Source: Pseudomonas mandelii (GTDB taxonomy: Bacteria; Pseudomonadota; Gammaproteobacteria; Pseudomonadales; Pseudomonadaceae). Taken from it: a stretch of 37,320 nucleotides of DNA. The position numbers were made by a program, and so were the translations under genes. This document shows positions 14,954-22,394 of this stretch, piece after piece. The notes under the pieces were generated by a model. It was not told the DNA's origin. It ran no database searches and was given only the letters and a program-made list of their open reading frames with translations. Each line of letters starts with the position of its first letter. Within the stretch, counting starts at the first letter, position 1. The stretch lies in NCBI RefSeq assembly GCF_024138395.1, contig NZ_JAMYDU010000037.1, forward strand, positions 1 to 37,320. The letters run 5' to 3'.

Positions 14954-16975
14954 ATGCAGAAACCGCCATTGATTCTTGATGCAACACATATTACTGCAGA
15001 GGCCCCAGACAACTGGGACCCCTTTAAGGACAGCACGCAGGGCTATTCATTTAGCGGTATGTTCGGGCCGGCAGGGGCCAACCATAAAACCCGCGAAATA
15101 ATGTACAACACTCAGATCGCCCTTGAACAAGAGTTCGGCGCAAAGTCCACATTATTATCACAATCAATTGAGGCCGAACTGGCCGCGACACGGCTGGAAG
15201 GCCCAACGCATCCTCTACCGTCGGCGGCGGCACTGGTTCGCGAACTGGGTGTTAGAAACACGCTGATTCAACGCAAGACTGCAGAACTTCACAGACAGAC
15301 CGCCATCACCAACCGCTTTTATGGAAGTAATCCGCTTGGCAAAAAATTCAATGACTTTCTGAATCAGGCCTCGGCTATCCGGCGAACGGACCGGTCAGCC
15401 GGAACGCGGGAGTTGTGGAGTCAATCCTACCGGGCAGCTCATGAAGCGAGGCTTCTGAGCCAAGCTATCCAGCTTCTCAATCAGCAACAGGTCAACGTGC
15501 TCAACTGGCTGGCTGCTGTGCAAGCCGAAGATCAGGCGCGAATCGCAGCGGAGCAGGAAGCCCGACGGATCGCCGCCGAGCTGGCACGGATCAACGAGCA
15601 AGCTGAGGCCTTTGCTCGAGAGCAGGCACGTCTTGCGGTGCTGGCTGAGGCCCAACGACTGGCTACTGAACAAGCACTCGTTGTCGCCGAAGCCGCCGCG
15701 CGACAAGTGGCTGCCGAACAAGCACAGCTGGAAGCACTGGCCGAGGCTCAGCGCCAGGCAGAATTGCTTCGTGTTGAAACTGAACGGCAGGAGTACGAAA
15801 AACAGCAGGCGGTTTTGGCAGCCCTGCGCGTATATCCCGCTCTGGGAGCGACAGCCTCTTCCAGCACGGTATTTTCCTTCGCCTCGACCGCCGTCATCCT
15901 CGCTCCCGAAACATCGGCCGCGATACTCAGCACTCTGCGTTCAGCATTGCAGGTGGTAACTGCGGCAGGCGCCGCGACATTGGGTTCTGTACTGATCGGT
16001 TTCGCCACTCTACTGACGCCTTCGCGCCTGGGAAATGGCGAGCGCTTTTCCATGAGCGTACCGCTCGCGGAACTGACGCCAGAAAGCGCACAGTCACTGC
16101 GAGCGATCGCGGACCGACAAGGAACACTGGATCTGCCGGTCGGGATTGGCTACAGACCCATCGGCTCAGGCGCAGAGGTGTTTGTCATCACGGCCGACGG
16201 GTTCGACATTCGCTCTAGCGTTCCGGTGAGGCACGCAACCTTCGACGCACAGAACAACGTTTATCGGCTCAGCCTGCCTGACTCGCCAACCAACACCCTG
16301 ACCTGGACACCCGCCGTCACGCCGGGTAACAGCTCGACCGAACGGCCGATTGTTCAAGCTGATACTGCCGTGTATTCCGGAGCCCCGATCGTGCCGCTCG
16401 AAGGTCGTCTGGATCTGCATCCCATACTGGTGGAGGGTTGGGACAGGTTCATCATCGTCTTTCCGGATGATTCGGGTATTGAGCCGCTGTATGTCGTTAT
16501 CAGCAGTCCCTATCAAGGGGCTTCCGTCAAAGGTAAATACAGTGGGCGCCTTTTCAATCCGGAGCTGGCGGGTGGACCGATACTGGATCTGGACTGGCGC
16601 ACGGCGGTTATCACCCAAACCGGAATTGATGCAGTGAAATTACACATCGCACGGCTCGATCAATCCGATGCCAATGACATGATGATGCAACGCCTTGAGA
16701 AAATCCTTAACGGATATTCGCAGCTCACTGACACGGATCTGCGCTACTACACTCATGAGATGAGGGAGCTTGAGAGGTTTCGAGCGTTGGGGCTCAGCGA
16801 TGATTTCAAGCCCGACAAAGATTTGCCGATCTGGAACAACGCGCACACAGCAACCCTGGAAGATTTCAAACTTCATGATGATGAGTCGTTGCTCTACACA
16901 AAAGACGCCATAACGGCTGCGGATCGACAAGATGAAGTGTTTTTCAAAAACTTTTTGAAAGGAGGCAAACAGTGA
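14954..16975 (+). CDS. S-type pyocin-like bacteriocin (killing protein)
   Basis: This 673-aa protein starts at the ATG at 14954, 7 nt after AAGGA. Domains in order: an N-terminal receptor/translocation region (1-180) opening with PPLILDATHITAEAP; an Ala/Glu/Gln-rich coiled coil (about 185-292); a hydrophobic segment (about 300-355); a Pyocin_S-type domain (about 360-545: LGNGERFSMSVPLAEL, DGFDIRSSVPV, WDRFIIVFPDDSG, PLYVVISSPYQGA, GKYSGRLFNPELAGGPILDL); and a C-terminal module (546-673) with GIDAVKLH, DLRYYTHEMRELERFRALG and WNNAHTATLEDFKL. The last module should be the toxic domain. It lacks the HNH DNase signature of pyocins S1/S2/AP41. A nuclease of the pyocin S3 or carocin type is possible but unproven. 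The stop codon overlaps the immunity start (GTGA). Target: probably a TonB-dependent receptor on related pseudomonads (inference). Confidence 0.88.
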   Translation: MQKPPLILDATHITAEAPDNWDPFKDSTQGYSFSGMFGPAGANHKTREIMYNTQIALEQEFGAKSTLLSQSIEAELAATRLEGPTHPLPSAAALVRELGVRNTLIQRKTAELHRQTAITNRFYGSNPLGKKFNDFLNQASAIRRTDRSAGTRELWSQSYRAAHEARLLSQAIQLLNQQQVNVLNWLAAVQAEDQARIAAEQEARRIAAELARINEQAEAFAREQARLAVLAEAQRLATEQALVVAEAAARQVAAEQAQLEALAEAQRQAELLRVETERQEYEKQQAVLAALRVYPALGATASSSTVFSFASTAVILAPETSAAILSTLRSALQVVTAAGAATLGSVLIGFATLLTPSRLGNGERFSMSVPLAELTPESAQSLRAIADRQGTLDLPVGIGYRPIGSGAEVFVITADGFDIRSSVPVRHATFDAQNNVYRLSLPDSPTNTLTWTPAVTPGNSSTERPIVQADTAVYSGAPIVPLEGRLDLHPILVEGWDRFIIVFPDDSGIEPLYVVISSPYQGASVKGKYSGRLFNPELAGGPILDLDWRTAVITQTGIDAVKLHIARLDQSDANDMMMQRLEKILNGYSQLTDTDLRYYTHEMRELERFRALGLSDDFKPDKDLPIWNNAHTATLEDFKLHDDESLLYTKDAITAADRQDEVFFKNFLKGGKQ

Positions 16976-17229
16976 GCATCGTCGAGCAAATAGTTAAAAA
17001 TGAAACAGTAGAAGATGTCTTGACTGTTTTCGCACTCGGTTCCGCTATTCCATCTCTGGACAGAATGTTTGGACGCTATCGATATGAAGCCATTGAAAGT
17101 GGCGAGTTGCTAAAAACCTATGCAAGGCTTTTCGAGGAGGGTGTACTGGCCAATGGTGAAGGCCCAGTCGCTATCAAAGGCCCGAACTGGAAAGCCCCCA
17201 AGTTCATGACCGAAAATAAATACTCTTAA
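16972..17229 (+). CDS. Bacteriocin immunity-type protein, first copy
   Basis: This 85-aa acidic/basic mixed protein starts at the GTG at 16972, overlapping the bacteriocin stop by 4 nt, with a strong AAAGGAGG 6 nt upstream. Its place directly after an S-type toxin gene and its size mark it as the cognate immunity protein, which would bind and block the toxic domain in the producer. Visible motifs are VEQIVKNETVEDVLTVFAL at the N-terminus, YARLFEEGVLANGEG in the middle and AIKGPNWKAPKF near the end. It shares about 47 of 85 positions with the next gene by hand alignment. No membrane segment is present, as expected for immunity to a nuclease rather than a pore former. Confidence 0.8.
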   Translation: MSIVEQIVKNETVEDVLTVFALGSAIPSLDRMFGRYRYEAIESGELLKTYARLFEEGVLANGEGPVAIKGPNWKAPKFMTENKYS

Positions 17230-17239
17230 CAAGTAATTC

Positions 17240-17265
17240 GGCCACCAAGCCTCAGCTTGGTGGCC
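17240..17265 (+). terminator. Hairpin after the first immunity gene
   Basis: An 11-bp perfect stem GGCCACCAAGC/GCTTGGTGGCC with a 4-nt loop CTCA lies 11 nt after the stop codon. There is no clear T-run after it, so it may slow or protect the transcript rather than fully stop it. The CACCAAGC core recurs after the second immunity gene. Confidence 0.6.
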
Positions 17266-17318
17266 TGCTCCACTTAAGTCGAGCACTACTAACAAAGACT
17301 TCTGAAGGAGATGTGGCA

Positions 17319-17579
17319 ATGAACACCATTGAGCAAATTGTAAAAAATGAATCCCTGGACGATATCGTCACGGTTTTTGCACTGCTCAAACCAAACCCGC
17401 ATCTGGACATGATGATCAGACGCTATAACCGTGAAGTTCTCGACAAATATGGAGAGCTTGAAAGCTCGTACACGCGACTCTTCGCAGCGGGTGTGCTGGC
17501 TAAAGGCGAGAAGGGGTTGGCAATCAAAGGCCCGAACTGGAAAGCGCCCCAGTTCGTCATAGAAAAAAGATACGTTTGA
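17319..17579 (+). CDS. Second immunity-type protein, paralogue of the first
   Basis: This 86-aa protein starts at the ATG at 17319 with AAGGAG 8 nt upstream; a GTG at 17313 is too near the ribosome site. It aligns along its whole length with the first immunity protein: EQIVKNE, TVFAL, the RLF..GVLA.GE segment and AIKGPNWKAP are shared. Differences cluster in the middle (KPNPHLDMMIRRYNREVLDK), where specificity would be expected. It is separated from the first copy by a hairpin and about 50 nt. It has no toxin gene of its own here, so it may protect against a related bacteriocin from other strains (orphan immunity), or be a duplicate that has diverged. Confidence 0.75.
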   Translation: MNTIEQIVKNESLDDIVTVFALLKPNPHLDMMIRRYNREVLDKYGELESSYTRLFAAGVLAKGEKGLAIKGPNWKAPQFVIEKRYV

Positions 17580-17590
17580 AATCTAGGAGT

Positions 17591-17617
17591 CACCAAGCCA
17601 AATCCTATGGCTTGGTG
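17591..17617 (+). terminator. Hairpin after the second immunity gene
   Basis: A 9-bp stem CACCAAGCC/GGCTTGGTG with a 9-nt loop lies 11 nt after the stop codon. It has the same CACCAAGC core as the hairpin at 17240-17265. No strong T-run follows. It also sits between the convergent bacteriocin and SDR transcription units. Confidence 0.55.
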
Positions 17618-17628
17618 GACCACTGCCC

Positions 17629-18540
17629 TTAAACCAAATACTTCTGCAAATTCCCCATCATTTCCTTCAACGCTTCAATATTGTCCTTCGGATGCACCGC
17701 CCCCTCAAAATCACAAATCTGCTGCCAATGCGCCGCCACATCTTCCGGCGAAAACCCCACGCGCGGATCAAACCCGGCGCCCAGGCTGCGCTCCCAGCGC
17801 ACTTTGCCCATCCAGCCGCCACCCACTTCGAATAACCCCGAAGTTTCCTGGCATTGTTCGCTGGCGAGGTACACCACCAGCGGGCTGACCAGTTCCGGTT
17901 TGAGTTGCTCAAACATTTGTGGCGGGATCAGGCCTTCGGTCATGCGAGTGCCGCCGGTCGGGGCGATGGCATTGACCAGGATGTTGTTCTTGCGACCTTC
18001 GATGGCCAGTGTGCGGGTCAGGCCATAGAGGCCGAGTTTGGCCATGCCGTAGTTGGACTGACCGAAGTTGCCATAGATGCCCGAAGTCGACGCGGTGAAG
18101 ATCACGCGGCCATAGTTTTGCTCGCGCATGTGTGGCCAGGCAGCGCGGGTGACCTTATAGGCGCCCTCGACGTGAACGCGGTAAACCAGGTCCCAGTCGC
18201 TGTCGTCCATTTTATGGAAGCTCTTGTCCCGCAGAATGCCGGCGTTGTTCACCACGATATCGACACGGCCAAACGTGTCGAGGGCGTGCTGGACGATTTT
18301 GTCCCCATCGGTGACGGAATCGTGGTTGGCCTCGGCGGTGCCGCCCGCTTCGCGAATTTCCGTTACCACACGGTCCGCTGCCGAAGCATTGGCGCCGTCA
18401 CCTTGAGTCGAGCCGCCGAGATCATTGACCAGCACTTTGGCGCCCTTTTTCGCGAACAGCAGCGCGTGCGCCCGACCCAGACCGCCGCCCGCACCAGTGA
18501 CGATCACCACTTTATCTTCGAAGCGCACAGACTCATTCAT
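17629..18540 (-). CDS. SDR dehydrogenase, (3R)-hydroxyacyl-CoA dehydrogenase-like
   Basis: This protein of about 303 aa is a classical short-chain dehydrogenase. It has the NAD(P) motif TGAGGGLGRAHALLF (about residues 15-29), NNAGILRDKSF, the active-site Ser in TASTSGIYG, and Tyr/Lys in SNYGMAK. GGGLGRAHA, VNDLGG and NNAGILRDKSF closely resemble the dehydrogenase part of peroxisomal multifunctional enzyme 2, suggesting a 3-hydroxyacyl-CoA or similar substrate. The C-terminal extension (VGGGWMGKVRWERSLGAGF) is also typical of that group. The start at 18540 (MNESVRFEDK) is chosen over an upstream TTG. It is the last gene of the aldolase-hydrolase-SDR set, 110 nt after the hydrolase. The actual substrate is unknown. 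Confidence 0.85.
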   Translation of the reverse strand: MNESVRFEDKVVIVTGAGGGLGRAHALLFAKKGAKVLVNDLGGSTQGDGANASAADRVVTEIREAGGTAEANHDSVTDGDKIVQHALDTFGRVDIVVNNAGILRDKSFHKMDDSDWDLVYRVHVEGAYKVTRAAWPHMREQNYGRVIFTASTSGIYGNFGQSNYGMAKLGLYGLTRTLAIEGRKNNILVNAIAPTGGTRMTEGLIPPQMFEQLKPELVSPLVVYLASEQCQETSGLFEVGGGWMGKVRWERSLGAGFDPRVGFSPEDVAAHWQQICDFEGAVHPKDNIEALKEMMGNLQKYLV

Positions 18541-18650
18541 GGGGAATTCCAGCAGGCCAAGGGACAATGAGTCCCAGTGTCAGGCACAAGGCGGCTGGTC
18601 ACAATAAACTCGGAGGAAGCTGAATGGTGCGCAATAAGGCAGCGGGATAG

Positions 18651-19553
18651 TCAGGAACACGCCAACTTGCGCGGAGGTAAAACCAGCCGGTCGCGAAACT
18701 CCAGATAGTGCTTGAGCACCTGCACCGGCGCTTCGATCTGCGGGTAATGGCCGATCTCAGGTAGCAGGACCGTGTCCGGGTCGGGAATCAGTTGCCGATA
18801 GCGTGCCACCATGTGCGTGCCGGAAACCGGATCGACCTCGCCATCGATGACCCGCAACGGCACCTCACCACGCTGCATGGCGCTGACCCAACGTTCACGC
18901 TGAACACGTCGCTGCGGAATATAACTGATCAATTTGTGCATGATCCGTTGCCCGTGATTACTGTCGACCAGGCTCCAGAAATCATCCAGTTCACTTTCCG
19001 TGGGTCGGGTCTGTGGGCCGAAAATCTGCTTGAAACTCTTCACCAGAGCGTCACGGGAAAAGGCTCGCCCGATCATCCAGCCCAAGGGGCTGAGCAGGAG
19101 TTTTTGCATCAACACCGGACGATGGGTTTCGGGAAACAGTCCGCCATTGAGGAACACGCAACTGGCGATATCAGCGCGCGCTTCATAGTGCCGGGCCAAC
19201 AATTCCTGAGCCACGCTGTCGCCATAATCGTGTGCCAACACGTGAACGGGTTGTTCAACATTCAGATGCGTCAGCAAGGCCTGTTGCAGATCCGCCTGTT
19301 CCAACAGGCTGTAGCCATGGTTCACCGGTTTGGCCGAATCGCCGAAACCGAGCATGTCGCAGGCAATCACCCGATAGCGCTGCGCGAGCGGTTGCCACAG
19401 GTAATGCCAGTCCCAACTGGCGGTCGGAAAACCATGGATCAGCAGCAGCGGCTCGCCCTGCCCCGCTGCCCAATAGTGGATGGTCTGACTGCGAAATACG
19501 AACGTCTGGCTACGTTTGCGCCAGACACACAGAGGAATCTCGGCGAGTCGCAT
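18651..19553 (-). CDS. MEST-like alpha/beta hydrolase
   Basis: This 300-aa alpha/beta hydrolase belongs to the haloalkane dehalogenase/epoxide hydrolase-like group. The oxyanion motif is HGFPTASWDW (about 40-49). The nucleophile is Asp109 in AHDYGDSVAQELL. The catalytic His is in PEIGHYPQIEAP, and the acid is probably the Asp in DGEVDPVSG. HDYGDSVAQELL and FLNGGLFPETHRP are very like the MEST (mesoderm-specific transcript) family, which is also found in bacteria. An Asp nucleophile points to hydrolysis of epoxide, halide or a similar electrophile rather than a serine esterase, but the substrate is unknown. Its ATG abuts the stop codon of the class II aldolase gene, so the two are translationally coupled. 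Confidence 0.85.
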   Translation of the reverse strand: MRLAEIPLCVWRKRSQTFVFRSQTIHYWAAGQGEPLLLIHGFPTASWDWHYLWQPLAQRYRVIACDMLGFGDSAKPVNHGYSLLEQADLQQALLTHLNVEQPVHVLAHDYGDSVAQELLARHYEARADIASCVFLNGGLFPETHRPVLMQKLLLSPLGWMIGRAFSRDALVKSFKQIFGPQTRPTESELDDFWSLVDSNHGQRIMHKLISYIPQRRVQRERWVSAMQRGEVPLRVIDGEVDPVSGTHMVARYRQLIPDPDTVLLPEIGHYPQIEAPVQVLKHYLEFRDRLVLPPRKLACS

Positions 19554-20336
19554 TTAGAGTTTATAACCCGGGTCTTGTTGATCGAGTTTGCGCAGCAGCG
19601 CCGGCCAGGCCAGCGCGCCACCCATCCCTTGAGCACTTTTGGTAACACCGGCGATCATCGCCTTGGCACCCGCCAGAATCTGCGGTTCGATAGCGATGAG
19701 CTCTGCACCACCGTTCTGGGCCAGCACCTGAATCTCGCAGGCGCGCTGGAAGGTGAACATCATCAGGAACGTATCGGCGATGGTGCCGCCACAAGTCAGC
19801 AGACCATGGTTGTGCAACATCAAAAAATTGTTTTCACCAAGGTCAGCTTGCAACCGCGCCTTCTCTTCGTGGTTCAGCGCAACGCCTTCGTAGGCGTGAT
19901 AAGCCAGACTGGACAGAACGAACAAGGACTGCTGACTGATCGGCAAGATGCCCTGCTTCTGCACCGATACCGCCACCCCCGCCGCGGTGTGGGTGTGCAG
20001 TACACACACGACATCATGACGGACTTCATGCACGGCGCTGTGGATGGTGTAACCCGCCGGGTTGATCTCGTAAGGGCTGTCCATCAACTTGTTGCCTGCC
20101 TGATCGACCTTGACCAGGCTCGACGCGGTGATTTCATGGAACATCAGCCCGAACGGGTTGATCAGGAAGTCTTCAGTGCCCGGCACTTTGGCGGAAATAT
20201 GCGTGAAGATCAGGTCATCCCAGCCATGCAGGGCGACCAGACGATAACAGGCCGCCAGATCGACGCGGGCCTGCCATTCGGCGGCACTGACCTTGTCTTT
20301 GATGCTGGGTGGCGATTGGACGGGGGCTACGCTCAC
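19554..20336 (-). CDS. Class II aldolase/adducin-family protein
   Basis: This 260-aa protein carries the zinc-binding motifs of class II aldolases: HTHTAAGVAV near residue 113, LMLHNHGLLTCG near 172, and an N-terminal GWDDLIFTHISAKVPG with the Thr/Ser that holds phosphate or carboxylate in sugar-phosphate enzymes. The same fold in bacteria also serves decarboxylases and non-sugar substrates. It starts at a GTG (20336) with a GGGAA ribosome site 7 nt upstream, and is the first gene of a minus-strand operon with a MEST-like hydrolase and an SDR enzyme. No sugar kinase or isomerase lies nearby, so a non-sugar carbonyl or carboxylic substrate is more likely (inference). Confidence 0.85.
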   Translation of the reverse strand: MSVAPVQSPPSIKDKVSAAEWQARVDLAACYRLVALHGWDDLIFTHISAKVPGTEDFLINPFGLMFHEITASSLVKVDQAGNKLMDSPYEINPAGYTIHSAVHEVRHDVVCVLHTHTAAGVAVSVQKQGILPISQQSLFVLSSLAYHAYEGVALNHEEKARLQADLGENNFLMLHNHGLLTCGGTIADTFLMMFTFQRACEIQVLAQNGGAELIAIEPQILAGAKAMIAGVTKSAQGMGGALAWPALLRKLDQQDPGYKL

Positions 20337-20695
20337 GGCAGAATTCCCTTTTTTATTTTTTCTGGGTTTTTATTGTTTTTTGCTGTGTTACAGCAGTCTA
20401 GTCAGCCCTCGGACTTCGGGTAGTTGCATTGGCAGCCAGCTTGATGACCGAGCGAGTCAGTGCACGGGTGAGTCTGGATCCATGTCAAAAGCATTGCCGC
20501 CAATAAAGGCCGGAGCAGTTAAGCCGTAGCAGCTGCCGAGCCTGCGAAGCAGTCGTGAGTGCGGCAGATGCGGTTGGCCTGGGACACCGCCGTTCTGATT
20601 TTACGACTGCTGCGCAGCCGAACGCAGCCTCGCAGGCTCGGCAGCTGCTACATAGAGTGCGGCTCGGTTGAAATTGCTTAATTGCGAGTGGCCGG
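20337..20695. other. Intergenic region with promoter of the aldolase operon and a repeat
   Basis: The part from 20337 to 20400 is T-rich on the plus strand and is the 5' region of the minus-strand aldolase operon. The rest is largely the dispersed repeat at 20526-20651. No gene is supported. Confidence 0.6.
20526..20651. repeat. Dispersed inverted-repeat element, same family as 14117-14363
   Basis: The element begins GTAGCAGCTGCCGAGCCTGC and ends with the inverse complement ...GCAGGCTCGGCAGCTGCTAC. The interior contains TTCTGATTTTACGACTGCTG, nearly identical to a stretch of the 14117-14363 element. The size of about 126 bp with inverted ends resembles a small non-autonomous mobile repeat. 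Confidence 0.8.
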
Positions 20696-21151
20696 TCAGC
20701 CCCGCAAAACGCTGACGAGCTGAGCCAGCCAAGGCTCGGCGTCGGTTTCCGGCGTCACGGTTTCGCTGGCGTCCAGGCGCAGCATCGGCAGGACTTCACG
20801 TACGCCCAGTTCGCCGAACAATTCACGCATTTGCTCACCGCCGCCACAGAACGTATCGCCATAACTCGAGTCGCCCAAACCGATCACCGCCCCCGGCAAA
20901 CCACGCCAGGCTGCCGGCAACTGATCGCGGATGGCGAAATACAACGGCTGCAGATTGTCCGGCAACTCGCCCATACCAGTGGTCGAGGTCACCGCCAAAA
21001 ACGCTTCGGGGCCAAAGGCCTGAACATCAGCGAGAGTCGCGCGCGGGTTGTGCCAGGTTTCAAAACCGGCGGCGTTCAAAATGCTTGCAGCGTGGCGAGC
21101 GACTTCTTCAGCCGTGCCGTACACCGAGCCGGAAAGGATGGCGACTTTCAT
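20696..21151 (-). CDS. Flavodoxin (MioC-like)
   Basis: This 151-aa FMN-binding electron carrier has the phosphate loop SGSVYGTAEEVA (about residues 8-19), the first flavin loop TSTTGMGELPDNL and the second flavin loop GLGDSSYGDTFCGGGEQM. These three elements are diagnostic of short-chain flavodoxins, and the MioC-like subgroup fits the length. The start is the ATG at 21151 with AGGA 8-11 nt upstream. It is divergent from the LOV photoreceptor gene, sharing a 103-bp intergenic region. The redox partner is unknown. Confidence 0.88.
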   Translation of the reverse strand: MKVAILSGSVYGTAEEVARHAASILNAAGFETWHNPRATLADVQAFGPEAFLAVTSTTGMGELPDNLQPLYFAIRDQLPAAWRGLPGAVIGLGDSSYGDTFCGGGEQMRELFGELGVREVLPMLRLDASETVTPETDAEPWLAQLVSVLRG

Positions 21152-21204
21152 CAATCTGATCCTGAATCTAAATAAAAGTACGAGATATTAACAGCACCGC
21201 CCTC

Positions 21205-21233
21205 ATTGATCTTTTAGAATGCAATGTATCAAT
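21205..21233. promoter_or_regulatory. Inverted repeat ATTGAT/ATCAAT in the LOV promoter region
   Basis: ATTGAT (21205-21210) and ATCAAT (21228-21233) face each other across 17 nt. They enclose a TAGAAT that could serve as a -10 hexamer for the LOV gene (21215-21220). The place between the flavodoxin and LOV genes would suit a regulator; which one is unknown. Confidence 0.35.
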
Positions 21234-21254
21234 CAATATGCAAAGGAGCCTGCG

Positions 21255-21731
21255 ATGATCAACGCCCCATTGCTGCAAATGGTGATCGACGCCTCCAATG
21301 ACGGCATCGTGATTGCCGAAAAGGAAGGCGAACAGGACAACATCCTGATTTACGTAAACCCGGCGTTCGAACGCCTGACCGGTTATACCAGCGAAGAAAT
21401 CCTCTATCAGGATTGCCGTTTTTTGCAGGCAGGAGACCGGGATCAGGCAGCCATCGCATTGATTCGCCAAGCGTTGGGCAGTGGCGGCTCCTGCCGGGAA
21501 ATCCTCAGGAATTACCGCAAGGATGGCACCCCGTTCTGGAACGAATTGTCGCTTTCCACGGTAAAAAACCCGCACGACGGACAGACGTATTTCGTCGGAG
21601 TGCAGAAAGACGTCACGGTTCAGGTCAAGGCGCAGCAGCGAGTCGTGCAACTGGAAGCACAATTGGCCGAAGCGCAGGCTGAACTTGCCGCACTCAAAAC
21701 GACGAACGGCTCAAACCAATCTGCGAATTAG
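21255..21731 (+). CDS. Short LOV blue-light photoreceptor (SB1/SB2-LOV type)
   Basis: This 158-aa protein is a single LOV/PAS domain with short flanking helices and no output domain. The N-terminus MINAPLLQMVIDASNDGIVI, the core YVNPAFERLTGY, the flavin-adduct motif YQDCRFLQ with Cys54, and RNYRKDGTPFWNELSLS match the short LOV proteins PpSB1-LOV and PpSB2-LOV of P. putida. The canonical NCRFLQ reads DCRFLQ here, as in those proteins. The C-terminal helix VKAQQRVVQLEAQLAEAQAE should form the dimer coiled coil. The ATG at 21255 is preceded by AAAGGAG with 6 nt spacing. Blue light should form a Cys54-FMN adduct and change the dimer. Neighbours are a PilZ-like gene and a LitR-like MerR regulator, suggesting that it signals by protein contact. 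Confidence 0.92.
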   Translation: MINAPLLQMVIDASNDGIVIAEKEGEQDNILIYVNPAFERLTGYTSEEILYQDCRFLQAGDRDQAAIALIRQALGSGGSCREILRNYRKDGTPFWNELSLSTVKNPHDGQTYFVGVQKDVTVQVKAQQRVVQLEAQLAEAQAELAALKTTNGSNQSAN

Positions 21732-21785
21732 TGGTCATTTACTACAATCACCGATGACTTTGTAATTATTCCTTTCGAGCAAATC

Positions 21786-22391
21786 ATGCAACGCGACGCA
21801 CTCCTGACGCAGGATGAGCTGGATTTTATCCAGAACATGCAACACAACCCGCAACTCAATGTGCGGGATGCGACGTCGAGTCTGCTCGTCAACGGTGGTT
21901 CGCAGATTCGTGACTTGCTCACCCGCCTGGCGGCTCATGAGCAAGTCACCATCCAGGCCAATTTCGAAAATCAGCAAATAACCTTCCCGCTGCACCTGGT
22001 GGAAGATGAATTTCACGCAATGCATCTACGCCTCGGCGTCCCCAGCATCTATGAAGACGGGCCGATGGTTCGGCCATGGCGTCTGACGCTCGAAGAGCCA
22101 GTGGCACTGGAAAATGCCAAGGGCCAACCCGGCACGATGTGGGTGCACGAAATATCGTTCAAAGGGGTATTGCTGGAGGTTCGCAACAAGACCAAGGCGC
22201 CAAAGCATTTCGCGTTGTGGTTCAGCCCGTCAGGTTATGAGCGGATTGCATTGCGCGGCACCTTCGAGCGTGAAACCGAACAGGGTTTCTACGCTTATGA
22301 GTTGAGTCAGAGCGACAAGGACGAAACCGAACGTCTGCGTCAGTACATCCTTCAGCAGCATCGTCTGACTCATCCTTCACTGCATATCTGA
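21786..22391 (+). CDS. PilZ-like protein
   Basis: This 201-aa soluble protein has an N-terminal helical part and a C-terminal beta-rich half. The latter contains RPWRLTLEEPVAL (a weak RxxxR-like element near residue 98) and VHEISFKGVLLEV near 120, which resembles the [DN]xSxxG motif of PilZ domains but with Glu in the first place. PilZ domains bind cyclic di-GMP through those two motifs. Here both are degenerate, so c-di-GMP binding is doubtful. It lies 54 nt after the LOV gene on the same strand and converges with the MerR gene, leaving only 3 nt between stop codons. Co-expression with the LOV gene is likely. The PilZ assignment itself is moderate. Confidence 0.6.
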   Translation: MQRDALLTQDELDFIQNMQHNPQLNVRDATSSLLVNGGSQIRDLLTRLAAHEQVTIQANFENQQITFPLHLVEDEFHAMHLRLGVPSIYEDGPMVRPWRLTLEEPVALENAKGQPGTMWVHEISFKGVLLEVRNKTKAPKHFALWFSPSGYERIALRGTFERETEQGFYAYELSQSDKDETERLRQYILQQHRLTHPSLHI

Positions 22392-22394
22392 ATC

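Noticed and set aside
16590..16975. HNH DNase domain in the bacteriocin
   Set aside because: The expected HH..HNH-type C-terminal pattern is missing; the His residues present are in different contexts.
18792..20423. 543-aa open frame opposite the hydrolase and aldolase genes
   Set aside because: It runs across two well-supported genes on the other strand and matches no family; it is a shadow.
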